From PALSA-1006 sp964532405 (lineage in GTDB: Bacteria; Pseudomonadota; Gammaproteobacteria; Burkholderiales; Gallionellaceae), in NCBI GenBank assembly GCA_964532405.1, contig CAZHIC010000004.1:37843-101842 (forward strand): a stretch of DNA of 64,000 bases, read 5' to 3'. This document shows, piece by piece, positions 48,786 to 56,623 of the stretch. The notes under the pieces are model-generated. The model did no database searches, was not told the DNA's origin, and saw nothing but the letters and a program-made list of their open reading frames with translations. Numbering within the stretch: position 1 is the stretch's first letter; each line of letters begins with the position of its first letter. Made by a program: the position numbers and the translations under genes.

Positions 48786-49934
48786 CTAAGCGGGCTTGCG
48801 GTTCCCGCCCGCCACTATCTTGTACTCGAACAGACGGCACTCGATCGCGCCGTTAAACAGCGGCGTGCGGCGCGACACGGAGAGGCGGATGAACTTGGGC
48901 ATACGCAAATCGGAGGTGAACAGGTACGCGTTCCAGCCGCTGAATTTTTTCTTCAGCGCATCGCCCAATTGCGGATACAGCAACTCCAAATCGGCCACAT
49001 CACCCATGCGCTCGCCGTAAGGCAGGTTCGCCACCAGCACGCCCTGTTCCGCCGGGGCGGATATCTCCAGCACGTTGGCCTGCTTGAGCGTCACCGCTTC
49101 CGATAGCCCCGCGTGTTCCAGATTAAGGCGCGCGGCCTTCAATTCTTCGCCATACAAATCGCTGCCGAAAATCGGCAAAACACTGACGGGCTTTTGCGCC
49201 GCGATAGCCTTGGCGCGTATCTCCTGCCATTTTTTAGAATTGAAATTCTTCATTTTCTCGAATGCGAAATGACGCTCGATGCCGGGGGCGATGTTCAGCC
49301 ACACTTGCGCGGCCTCAATCAGGAATGTACCGCTGCCGCACATCGGATCGAGCAGCGGTGTACCGGGCTTCCATCCAGTGAGGTACAGAATACCCGCCGC
49401 CAGATTTTCGCGCAGCGGCGCGATGTTGGTGTATTGGCGTACGCCGCGTTTGAACAAGGCATCACCGGAGGTATCCACATACAGCGTGAAGCGCGTTTCT
49501 TCGAGGAAGGCATGGATGCGCATATCCGGCTCGTGCGTATTCACGCTGGGACGTTCGCCGGTGAGCTGGCGGAACTTGTCGCAAATGGCGTCTTTAATTT
49601 TCAGCGTGGCGAAATCCAGACTCCTCAACGGACAACGGATCGCAGCCACGTTGACGCGAATAGTATGCGACACATCGAACCAGTCACCCCACGGCAGGGC
49701 GAATGCGGTGTCGTAGATGTCCTGCTCGGTGCTGTAGCTGGTCGTCGCCACGCGCCACAATACGCGGCTGGCGGTGCGGCTGTGCAGGTTGACGCGATAG
49801 CATAACGTCCAATCGCCGGCAAAATGCACGCCGCCTTCGGTGGCTTTGATGCCTGTTGCGCCCAGTTCGGTCAGTTCCTTGCACAGCGGCGTTTCTAAGC
49901 CACGCGGGCAGGGAGCAAAAAATTGTTCATTCAT
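48786..49934 (-). CDS. THUMP-domain rRNA guanine methyltransferase (RlmL/YcbY-type N-terminal half)
   Basis: A 382-residue class I SAM methyltransferase with an N-terminal THUMP domain (CPRGLETPLCKEL at 9-21) and the methylase core LLDPMCGSGTFLIEAAQVWLNI near residue 193, with the catalytic NPPY-like motif LVANLPYGERMG near 301. E. coli RlmKL is a fusion of this domain (m2G2445 of 23S rRNA) with RlmK; here only the RlmL part is present, so a short, stand-alone version. It overlaps hemJ (ATGA). Confidence 0.92.
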   Translation of the reverse strand: MNEQFFAPCPRGLETPLCKELTELGATGIKATEGGVHFAGDWTLCYRVNLHSRTASRVLWRVATTSYSTEQDIYDTAFALPWGDWFDVSHTIRVNVAAIRCPLRSLDFATLKIKDAICDKFRQLTGERPSVNTHEPDMRIHAFLEETRFTLYVDTSGDALFKRGVRQYTNIAPLRENLAAGILYLTGWKPGTPLLDPMCGSGTFLIEAAQVWLNIAPGIERHFAFEKMKNFNSKKWQEIRAKAIAAQKPVSVLPIFGSDLYGEELKAARLNLEHAGLSEAVTLKQANVLEISAPAEQGVLVANLPYGERMGDVADLELLYPQLGDALKKKFSGWNAYLFTSDLRMPKFIRLSVSRRTPLFNGAIECRLFEYKIVAGGNRKPA

Positions 49935-50341
49935 ATTGGTTTTACCGTTACAAGGATGACGACGATCATTAAGATGATCACAGGAATTTCATTGAACCAG
50001 CGATACCAGACGTGGCTGTGCGTATTACGTCCCAGCTTAAAATCATTGAGCAATTTGCCGCAATAGAAATGATAAGCAATAAGGACGAGCACCAGCGTCA
50101 GTTTGATATGCAACCACGCTCCCGCAAAGCCATAGCCCAGCCACAGCCATGTGCCGAACAGTAACGCCAGCGCGCCGATGGGGGTCACAAAGCGATACAG
50201 TTTGTGCGACATCAGCAGCAAGCGCGAGCGTTCCTGCTCGCTGCTGACCATCGCCAAATTGACGAAAATACGCGGCAAATAAAACAGTCCGGCGAACCAG
50301 CTGGTAACGAAAACGATATGAAACGCTTTAATCCAGAGCAT
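49931..50341 (-). CDS. hemJ: HemJ-type protoporphyrinogen IX oxidase
   Basis: A 136-residue membrane protein of the HemJ/UPF0093 family, which oxidises protoporphyrinogen IX in haem synthesis where HemG and HemY are absent. It starts MLWIKAFHIVFVTSWFAGLFYLPRIFV with the conserved His, and has four predicted membrane helices. The final gene of the pair hemJ-methyltransferase on the minus strand. A CopD-like copper protein is a less likely label. Confidence 0.88.
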   Translation of the reverse strand: MLWIKAFHIVFVTSWFAGLFYLPRIFVNLAMVSSEQERSRLLLMSHKLYRFVTPIGALALLFGTWLWLGYGFAGAWLHIKLTLVLVLIAYHFYCGKLLNDFKLGRNTHSHVWYRWFNEIPVIILMIVVILVTVKPI

Positions 50342-50433
50342 GAGATTTCCTGTTTTGTTGGGTGCATTTATGCACCGTTATGATTTTCAATTTCAGGTGT
50401 TCGAAGTGCACACTACGCCTGCTCAAATCCGAA

Positions 50434-50592
50434 TCACAGATGCACCGCTGATAAGCGGTGCATCCTTTGAAGCGTTGTAAATATCACATGCCCAAAAACT
50501 TTAACAGGCTTGGCGGCTTGAGCTTGTAGCGGCAGCACGATCAGGCAGAGTGGGACAAAGATGCCAGCCAGCAGGGCGAATAGTTTTTTCAT
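50434..50592 (-). CDS. Possible small secreted protein
   Basis: A 52-codon frame from ATG 50592 with a good signal peptide (MKKLFALLAGIFVPLCLIV...QAQAA) and only about 24 residues after it. The last codons come from a hairpin-like sequence (50439-50464). I do not recognise the mature part. It may be real but is too short to be sure. Confidence 0.4.
   Translation of the reverse strand: MKKLFALLAGIFVPLCLIVLPLQAQAAKPVKVFGHVIFTTLQRMHRLSAVHL
50439..50464. other. Perfect hairpin at the end of the small secreted-protein frame
   Basis: GATGCACCGCT and its complement flank GATA. A shorter GGTGCATTTATGCACC hairpin lies at 50362-50377. Neither has a T-tract on the coding side. Confidence 0.55.
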
Positions 50593-50661
50593 TCTGTTAC
50601 TTTCTTCGTAGAAACGGATTGCGTTTGTCACACCGCACACCTCACCTATTACGTGAAAAAA

Positions 50662-50925
50662 TCATTCGCGATTTTTCAACACCATTGTTGATATCGGCTT
50701 GCCACCCGCCTGCAACTTAAGCATCGCTCCCGCAGGCTTGCCGTCTTTCCAGCTTGTCACGCCTGCGGCCAGCAACCGCGTCACCCCGGCACAACCTGTC
50801 AGCGGAACCCCAACGATACGCGCCACCACCTTACGATGCGAAGTGAGCTCGATTGATTGCCCAGCTTGTAGCTGTTCGATGTATTGCGACAAATGAGACT
50901 TAAATTCGCGCATAGATACCTGCAT
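50662..50925 (-). CDS. Phd/YefM-type antitoxin-like protein, no toxin partner seen
   Basis: An 87-residue protein with a Phd/YefM N-terminus (MQVSMREFKSHLSQYIEQLQAGQSIELTSHRKVVARIVG). I chose ATG 50925 because TTGGGGATT lies 5 bases upstream. The C-terminal half (about 45-87) is longer than usual and not recognised. Toxin genes normally follow such antitoxins on the same strand; here only the small secreted-protein frame does. A HigBA pair faces away from it. Confidence 0.75.
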   Translation of the reverse strand: MQVSMREFKSHLSQYIEQLQAGQSIELTSHRKVVARIVGVPLTGCAGVTRLLAAGVTSWKDGKPAGAMLKLQAGGKPISTMVLKNRE

Positions 50926-51105
50926 TTGAATCCCCAATTTAACGCTGCGGGCGCGGATTGTGGTCTTTGCCTGCTCCGCAAGTCAAGCACGCAAACCGCT
51001 TGCAACGCAGTTTGTTCCGGCTAGTTGCAGGTTAAAAGTTCCTGATTAAGTAACAGGCGATTAACAATGTGCATCCGAGCCATGCCCGAAGCACCCCTTT
51101 CTGCA

Positions 51106-51124
51106 TACCCAATAAGGTATATAA
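51106..51124 (+). promoter_or_regulatory. Promoter and operator of higBA
   Basis: ATACC-caataa-GGTAT forms a dyad just before TATAAT (51119-51124). The -35 region is weak. The -10 hexamer ends 9 bases before the higB ATG, so the transcript would start about 51131, leaving almost no leader. HigA-type proteins normally repress from such a dyad. Confidence 0.5.
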
Positions 51125-51133
51125 TTCCTCGCC

Positions 51134-51505
51134 ATGAAAGTCACTCATTCCACAGATAAGCCGCTGCACTGGGTTGGCTCAGCCAAAAAAGATCTGCTGG
51201 TTTTTCCCGTGGATGTCGTGAGCGATGTGGGCTACGCGCTTGGCGTAGTTCAACAGGGCGGCATGCCACCATCGGCCAAACCGTGGAAGGGTGAAGGTGG
51301 AGGCGTTCTGGAAATTGCGGAAGATCATCGCGGCGATACTTTTCGCATGGTGTACACCGTTCGATTTGCACATGCGATTTATGTGTTGCATTGCTTCCAG
51401 AAAAAATCTCCTTCCGGTATCAAAACTGCAAGTACAGATGTGGATTTGATCCACGAACGTTTGAAATTGGCTAAAGCCGACTATGAGGTGCGTTATGGGA
51501 AATAA
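51134..51505 (+). CDS. HigB-type toxin (phage-derived Gp49-like family)
   Basis: A 123-residue RelE/HigB superfamily protein of the Gp49-like group: FPVDVVSDVGYALGVVQQGG (about 24-43), FRMVYTVRFAHAIYVLHCFQKKSPSG (about 71-96). These are mRNA interferase-type toxins. No ribosome-binding site is present and a strong -10 sits directly upstream, so the mRNA is likely leaderless. It overlaps the antitoxin gene by 11 bases. Confidence 0.88.
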   Translation: MKVTHSTDKPLHWVGSAKKDLLVFPVDVVSDVGYALGVVQQGGMPPSAKPWKGEGGGVLEIAEDHRGDTFRMVYTVRFAHAIYVLHCFQKKSPSGIKTASTDVDLIHERLKLAKADYEVRYGK

Positions 51506-51833
51506 GAAAGTTGAATCTATCGACATCGGTACTGGCGATGTGTTCCTTGATCTTGGCTTTCAAGATTCCGGCGAGCGCAAGCTGCGTGTGCAACTTGCAA
51601 TGCGCATCAATGAATTGCTACAAGACCGGAAATTGACTCAAGCCAAGGCAGCGGCAATATTCGGCATTCCCCAGCCGCATATTTCCGATCTCAAGCATTA
51701 CAAACTTAGCCGTTTTTCTTCCGAGCGGCTAATGCATTTCCTTACCCTGCTGGACAAGGATATTGAAATCATCATTCGCCCGAAAGCAAAGGGACATGAG
51801 TCCGGCTTGCTATCTGTTCTAGTTGCGGCGTAA
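51495..51833 (+). CDS. HigA-type XRE antitoxin
   Basis: A 112-residue antitoxin starting at ATG 51495, inside the toxin gene. The XRE helix-turn-helix is LTQAKAAAIFGIPQPHISDLKHYKLSRFSSERLM (about 46-79). With the preceding gene it forms a HigBA module with toxin first, the order typical of that family. Confidence 0.9.
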   Translation: MGNKKVESIDIGTGDVFLDLGFQDSGERKLRVQLAMRINELLQDRKLTQAKAAAIFGIPQPHISDLKHYKLSRFSSERLMHFLTLLDKDIEIIIRPKAKGHESGLLSVLVAA

Positions 51834-51846
51834 GACGCGATGAGTT

Positions 51847-52632
51847 TTATTTAGACAAACGCCGACGGAACAACACCAGCGACACATAAAAACCGACCAG
51901 CGTATAGGCCAGCAGTACCACGATATGCAACACGGCGTGCGGCGGAATCGCGCCGTTCATCAGCGGGCGCGCCAAGTCCACAGCGTGGGTCAGCGGCAAC
52001 ACACTCGCGACGATCTGCATACTTTCCGGCAATTGCTTGACCGGAAAAAACACGCCGCACAGCAGCATCATCGGCGTGATGACCAGCGTGAAGTAGTACA
52101 TGAAAAAATCATAGGCCGGCGCGAGGGCCGTCATGATGAGACCGAGAGAAGCAAAGGCCAAACCGATCAGCAACGCCAGCGGAATCATCCACAGCGACAT
52201 GAGCGAATGCGACAGCCCCAACAGCCAAATCACCACCAGCACGGCCACGCCGGACATCAGACTTTTAGTGGCCGCCCACAGTATCTCCGACAGCACCACA
52301 TCATCCAACGAAATCGGTGTGTTCAAAATCGCCTCCCAAGTGCGCTGCTCGTGCATGCGCGCGAAGCCGGAATACAGCGCTTCAAAACTGGCGCTGTTCA
52401 TGGTGCTGTAGCACACCGTTCCCGCCGCCAGAAAGGCCATATACGACATGCCGCCCATCTCCGGCAGCAGACTGCCCAGCCCGTAACCCAATCCCAGCAT
52501 GTAGATCACTGGGTCGGCCAGATGCCCCAGAATGGAAGTCGCCGCGATTTTTTTCCACACCAGCCAATGGCGCTGCCAGATGGGAAAGAAGCGCAGACTG
52601 AATTTGGGGAGTGCGAATTCTTGCCTTTTCAT
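51847..52632 (-). CDS. ABC-2 type transporter permease (NodJ-like)
   Basis: A 261-residue membrane protein with six predicted helices and the ABC-2 signature QRTWEAILNTPISLDDVVLSEILWAATKSLMSG, the NodJ/daunorubicin-resistance type. It is the permease for the ATPase encoded at 53218-54132, but a thioesterase gene lies between them. Its start overlaps the thioesterase stop (ATGA). Substrate unknown. Confidence 0.9.
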   Translation of the reverse strand: MKRQEFALPKFSLRFFPIWQRHWLVWKKIAATSILGHLADPVIYMLGLGYGLGSLLPEMGGMSYMAFLAAGTVCYSTMNSASFEALYSGFARMHEQRTWEAILNTPISLDDVVLSEILWAATKSLMSGVAVLVVIWLLGLSHSLMSLWMIPLALLIGLAFASLGLIMTALAPAYDFFMYYFTLVITPMMLLCGVFFPVKQLPESMQIVASVLPLTHAVDLARPLMNGAIPPHAVLHIVVLLAYTLVGFYVSLVLFRRRLSK

Positions 52633-53096
52633 TTCAACTTATCCTGTTCCACTGCGGCGAGCGCATCGTCCGGTTTAATCACGCCGAGCCCGCGCGCGTA
52701 GACACAGCCTTTCGACGTACCTTCCGCCACGATGCGCTCGCCCTTGCGGAAAGTGTGCGTCATGTAAAAATATTTCTCATCCCAGTGCGTCACTTCCAGC
52801 TTCACATCGTAGCGTTCAAAGATACCCAGAGGTTTCTTGTAGCTCATGGTGTGTTCGGCGATGACCGGTATCCAGTTGCGCTTGAACATGGTTTTCAGCA
52901 AGCCGCTGCGCGCGAACACATCGACGCGGTTGAGATCGCAAATGGTCAGGTAGCGGCCATTGTTCATATGGAAATTGATGTCGATGTCATTGGGCAACAC
53001 GCGCAAATTCAGCTCGCTCGCAAAATTACCCACCCCGATCCGCTCGCGGAACCAGGAACGGATGATCACAAACAGCATGCGAAAGATTAAATTCAT
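52629..53096 (-). CDS. Acyl-CoA thioesterase family, hotdog fold
   Basis: A 155-residue thioesterase-like protein from ATG 53096. The family sequence NDIDINFHMNNGRYLTICDLNRVD (about 36-59) contains the catalytic Asp region, and MSYKKPLGIFERYDVKLEVTHWDEKYFYMTHTF follows. These enzymes release fatty acids from CoA; a role with the surrounding ABC exporter is only inferred from position. An N-terminal helix (NLIFRMLFVIIRSWF) may attach it to the membrane. Confidence 0.9.
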   Translation of the reverse strand: MNLIFRMLFVIIRSWFRERIGVGNFASELNLRVLPNDIDINFHMNNGRYLTICDLNRVDVFARSGLLKTMFKRNWIPVIAEHTMSYKKPLGIFERYDVKLEVTHWDEKYFYMTHTFRKGERIVAEGTSKGCVYARGLGVIKPDDALAAVEQDKLK

Positions 53097-53106
53097 TCCA
53101 AAACCT

Positions 53107-53200
53107 TCACCACAGAGACACAGAGGCACAGAGAAAACCAGAAACAAAATAACTGAGTTTGGGTTTTGCCTTTCTCGGCGTCTCTGTGTCTCTGTGGTGA
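53107..53200. repeat. CACAGAGACACAGAG repeat, copy 1
   Basis: Near-complementary 30-base arms (53107-53136 and 53171-53200) start with TCACCACAGAGACACAG. The element fills most of the gap between the thioesterase gene and the ABC ATPase gene. Confidence 0.85.
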
Positions 53201-53217
53201 GTTTGCTTTGCTCTGAT

Positions 53218-54132
53218 TCATTCGCGCATCTCCCGTCCTGTGAGCTTGAGGAATACATCCTCCAGATTCGCCGGACGATGCACATAACGCAATACGCTTT
53301 GCGCCTGCAAATGCGCGACCAGCGGCTGCGCATCCTGCACATAACAGAACACCGACTCGCCGCTAAGCTCGAAGCGCCGCGAATATTTTGCCGCATGTTC
53401 ATTTGCCCAGAGCGCGGAAGTCTCGCCGAACACCTCCACCACTTGCGGCTCAATGTTTTGCTCGATCAACTCGCGCGGCGAGCCTTGGCTGATGAGCTTG
53501 CCGTTATCCATCACCGCGAGGCGGTGACACAGGCGCTCCGCCTCTTCCATGAAATGCGTGGTGAGCAACAGCGTCTTGCCCTGCTGCGTGAGCTCGCGCA
53601 GACGTTGCCAGATGAGATGCCGCGCTTGCGGGTCGAGTCCGGTGGTCGGTTCATCGAGGAAAATCACATCGGGATCGTTCACCAGCGCGCGCGCCAAAGT
53701 CAGGCGTCGCTTCATGCCGCCGGAGAGCGTCGGCACTTTCGCATCGCGCTTGCTGGTCAAATTGGCGAACTCCAGCAGCGCAGGAATGCGCGCCTCGATC
53801 TCGCGATCCTGCATACCGAAGTAACGCCCGTATACCAGCAGGTTTTCCGCCACAGTGAAATCGGGATCGAGATTGTCCATCTGCGGCACCACACCCACAC
53901 GAATGCGCGCTTCGCGGGCGGCCTGCGGCACAGGCAAACCCAGCAAAGTGATTTCGCCCGCATCCGGCGCGATCAAACCCAGCAGCATACGCAGCGTCGT
54001 GGTCTTGCCCGCGCCGTTGGGGCCGAGCAAACCGAAGCACTCGCCCTTGCGGATAGACAGGTTGAGGCCGTCCACCACGCGTTGTCCGGCGTAGGATTTG
54101 TGCAGCCCCGTAGCTTGGATAATGGCGCTCAT
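53218..54132 (-). CDS. ABC transporter ATP-binding protein (NodI-like)
   Basis: A 304-residue ABC ATPase: Walker A LGPNGAGKTTTLRMLLG near residue 35, Q-loop VVPQMDNLDPDFTV, signature TLSGGMKRRLTLARALVN near 135 and Walker B VIFLDEPTTGLDPQAR. The C-terminal extension past 220 is of the NodI type. The start is ATG 54132. It is flanked on both sides by copies of the CACAGAG repeat. Confidence 0.93.
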   Translation of the reverse strand: MSAIIQATGLHKSYAGQRVVDGLNLSIRKGECFGLLGPNGAGKTTTLRMLLGLIAPDAGEITLLGLPVPQAAREARIRVGVVPQMDNLDPDFTVAENLLVYGRYFGMQDREIEARIPALLEFANLTSKRDAKVPTLSGGMKRRLTLARALVNDPDVIFLDEPTTGLDPQARHLIWQRLRELTQQGKTLLLTTHFMEEAERLCHRLAVMDNGKLISQGSPRELIEQNIEPQVVEVFGETSALWANEHAAKYSRRFELSGESVFCYVQDAQPLVAHLQAQSVLRYVHRPANLEDVFLKLTGREMRE

Positions 54133-54208
54133 GAAAAACAATCCACCACATAACCAGCGCCTTGGCTGGCGTGTTTGCCAGCCTTAGACGAATGGCTAGT
54201 GGTTTCAT

Positions 54209-54314
54209 CAGAGACACAGAGACACAGAGAAAAGCAAGAGCGACAAACAGAAACTATTTCTGAGTAGGTTTGAATTTGAATTCTGCTTTTCTCTGTGCCT
54301 CTGTGTCTCTGTGG
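54209..54314. repeat. CACAGAGACACAGAG repeat, copy 2
   Basis: CAGAGACACAGAGACACAGAG-type left arm at 54209-54235 and TGCTTTTCTCTGTGCCTCTG-type right arm at 54284-54314. It lies upstream of the ABC ATPase gene, opposite copy 1 across the gene. Confidence 0.85.
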
Positions 54315-54328
54315 TAAGGTTTTGATTC

Positions 54329-54943
54329 TCATAACGCAACTCCTAAAAAATGCTGGCGCACAATGTCGCGCAATTGCGAGAGGCGTCCGTGGAAATAATG
54401 TTCGGCTTGCGGCAACACCACGATGGGCAAATGCTGCGGGCGCGCCCACTCCAGCAGGTCCGCCAGCACCACCACGTCGTCGTGCTCGCCGTGGATAACC
54501 AGCGTGTTCGCAGCCACCGGCGGCATCGCAAAGCGCCCCACTGCGGGGGCCGCCAGAATCAAATGGCGCGGCTGCAACTGCTGCGCCGCACGCGCCGCGA
54601 CATAACCACCAAATGAAAAACCGGAGAGGATGAGCGGCAGTTCGCCGAATTGTTCGCGCGCAAACTCTGCCACCGCGAGCACGTCTTCCACCTCGCCGTC
54701 GCCCCCGGTGAACTCACCCAAGCTCGCCCCCACCCCACGAAAATTGAAACGCAGCGCAACGCAACCCAGCTCGGTAAAAGTCTTGGCCAATGTCACGGCG
54801 ACTTTGTTGTCCATCGTGCCGCCCATGGTAGGCAGCGGATGGCACACCACGACGATGGCCTGTGCAGCACCATCAGGGATATGCGCCGCGCCTTCGAGAG
54901 GCCCGGCAGTGCCGGTGGCAGAGAATGACTGCAATGCTCGCAT
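54329..54943 (-). CDS. Alpha/beta hydrolase
   Basis: A 204-residue serine hydrolase from ATG 54943 (TGATG overlap with the ferredoxin stop). The nucleophile elbow is LSGFSFGGYVAARA near residue 106, with VVVCHPLPTMGGTMDNKVAVTLAKTF and VIHGEHDDVV giving the other active-site parts. Members of this group (dienelactone-hydrolase-like, small) have varied substrates. It is coupled to the [2Fe-2S] protein gene. Confidence 0.88.
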   Translation of the reverse strand: MRALQSFSATGTAGPLEGAAHIPDGAAQAIVVVCHPLPTMGGTMDNKVAVTLAKTFTELGCVALRFNFRGVGASLGEFTGGDGEVEDVLAVAEFAREQFGELPLILSGFSFGGYVAARAAQQLQPRHLILAAPAVGRFAMPPVAANTLVIHGEHDDVVVLADLLEWARPQHLPIVVLPQAEHYFHGRLSQLRDIVRQHFLGVAL

Positions 54944-55254
54944 CAAATCTTCAAGCGCTCTACCGCACGCCCGTTCTTTAAATGCGATTCGATGAGCTCG
55001 TCGAGATCGCTCTCGTCGATATAGGTGTACCAGACGCCTTCAGGATAAACCACCAGCACCGGGCCTTCATCGCAGCGCCCCAAACAGGCTGCCGAGTTGA
55101 TGCGGATACGGTTGCCCTCAAGATCCAGCCCCAGCGTTTTGACCTTGTCTTTGACGTAATCGCGCATCTTCTGCGCGCCGGAATTGGCGCAGCAGCCTTC
55201 CCCGGCAGCGCGCTGGTTTACGCAGAAGAAAACGTGTTTATCGTAATGGCTCAT
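54943..55254 (-). CDS. Thioredoxin-like [2Fe-2S] ferredoxin
   Basis: A 103-residue ferredoxin of the thioredoxin-fold type. The cysteines are CVNQRAAGEGCC (about 11-22) and ACLGRCDEGPVLVVYPEGVWY (about 56-76), with the typical four Cys ligands. It precedes the hydrolase gene with a one-base overlap. Function not assigned. Confidence 0.9.
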   Translation of the reverse strand: MSHYDKHVFFCVNQRAAGEGCCANSGAQKMRDYVKDKVKTLGLDLEGNRIRINSAACLGRCDEGPVLVVYPEGVWYTYIDESDLDELIESHLKNGRAVERLKI

Positions 55255-55295
55255 GTTGCACTTTCAGTATTTGTTAGGGAACTTAAACCCAAACT

Positions 55296-55390
55296 AGCCA
55301 CGGATTTACACAGATACACACGGATAAAAAAGCAACAAGATAGCGCGAGGAAATTGGTTTATCTGTGTCAATCCGTGTTCATCCGTGGCT
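55296..55390. repeat. CCACGGAT-type dyad repeat
   Basis: AGCCACGGATTTACACAGAT (55296 on) is mirrored by ATCTGTGTCAATCCGTGTTC and CATCCGTGGCT (55361-55390). The 30-base arms are nearly complementary. It fills the gap between the ferredoxin gene and vanZ. Confidence 0.85.
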
Positions 55391-55409
55391 AAACGGGGTT
55401 CGCATTCTA

Positions 55410-56483
55410 CTACTCCCGCCGCATCTCGCCACGCCACAGATACCCCAACAGCAGCACAGGAAAGACCAGCATCACCGTCTGGGACAGGCCGTTATAGTTG
55501 AGCAAATGCCCGTAATGCCATTGGTACAGGCGCATCGCTGCGGAAGGCGCGCCGCTATCCAGCACCCCGTGCGCCAGCACCAGATAAAAACACGCCACCA
55601 GCGCCGCCAAACGAATCAGAAACGGCCTTGCCAACCAGCCGATGATTGCCATCAGCAACACGCCGATGAAGATGCCGAGCAGCACCTCGCCATTCAACCA
55701 CAACAGCAGCGCCCACGACTTGAGCAGCACGGCAGCGGCGATGAACTTCGTCAGCGCAATCACACCCAGCACCAGCAACAGCGCCGCTACCGCATGGCGG
55801 CGCGAACGCAACAGCGTCAACAGCAAGGTACCCAGCATCAGCAGATTGAGCGCGACCGCCACGCTCTCCAGCCAACTGAACGGTGCTACCGGCGGCGGCA
55901 CAAAAGGCTGGCGCGCCATTTCGGTGATGAAGACATTACCCAGCATCGGCAGCGAGGGATTGATCTGCGCGAACATCCACAACAGCACCAACGCCAGCCC
56001 GAAATCCACGCCCTGCCCGCGTTGAAACAATTGAAAACGCCAGTGCATCAGATAGAAGAACCATGCTCTGGGAACGATGCTCACCGCCAGCAACGCGCCG
56101 CCCAACGCGCCGAAACCGTTCATCAACAAATCGAGATTCGAGCTGATGCGGTTGGGCAGATACATCTGCATGTATTCCATCAGCGCGGAAAGAACCAGTC
56201 CCGCCAAGGTCGCCAGCAGCACGCTTCCCGCCGCGCTCAAGCGCGCGCGCAGCGTCAAACCGAACAGCAAACCGAAAGGCAGATACGCCAAAAAATTCGT
56301 GACCGCATCGAACCATGAATAGGTCTGCCCCAGCGGCGACGCAAGCACCGCAGAGAATTCCAGCCCCTGCTCCTGCCAGCCGGAGAACGGCGACAGACTC
56401 GCGTATACGATGAACAGCGCGTATCCCGCAGTCAAATAGCTGCGCAGCAATGCACGGGAACGATAGATGGGCATGTGTTTCAT
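55410..56483 (-). CDS. VanZ family membrane protein
   Basis: A 357-residue protein with a VanZ domain (about 15-125: DAVTNFLAYLPFGLLFGLTLR then SALMEYMQMYLPNRISSNLDLLMNGFGALGGALLA) and further helices at the C-terminus, about ten membrane segments in all. VanZ gives low-level teicoplanin resistance in some Gram-positive bacteria, but longer chromosomal forms have no known job. A start at 56474 is also possible. Confidence 0.88.
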   Translation of the reverse strand: MKHMPIYRSRALLRSYLTAGYALFIVYASLSPFSGWQEQGLEFSAVLASPLGQTYSWFDAVTNFLAYLPFGLLFGLTLRARLSAAGSVLLATLAGLVLSALMEYMQMYLPNRISSNLDLLMNGFGALGGALLAVSIVPRAWFFYLMHWRFQLFQRGQGVDFGLALVLLWMFAQINPSLPMLGNVFITEMARQPFVPPPVAPFSWLESVAVALNLLMLGTLLLTLLRSRRHAVAALLLVLGVIALTKFIAAAVLLKSWALLLWLNGEVLLGIFIGVLLMAIIGWLARPFLIRLAALVACFYLVLAHGVLDSGAPSAAMRLYQWHYGHLLNYNGLSQTVMLVFPVLLLGYLWRGEMRRE

Positions 56484-56546
56484 GTTGTCAGCTTCTTGAC
56501 GATTTCAGCGTTAAGGTATCTTCTTCCCAACAGCAGAGCAACTTCC

Positions 56547-56618
56547 GTAGGGTGGGCAAGATTGCCCAGCGATCGATCCAAATTCCCACATCCCGCGTGG
56601 GCACCGCGCCCACCCTAC
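56547..56618. repeat. GTAGGGTGGGC dyad repeat
   Basis: GTAGGGTGGGC (56547-56557) pairs with GCCCACCCTAC (56608-56618). It separates the vanZ gene from the RluF-like gene. Confidence 0.75.
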
Positions 56619-56623
56619 CAAAA

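Noticed and set aside
52960..54153. 397-codon frame antisense to the ABC ATPase and thioesterase
   Set aside because: Shadow frame that also crosses a dyad repeat; the other strand has complete domain motifs.
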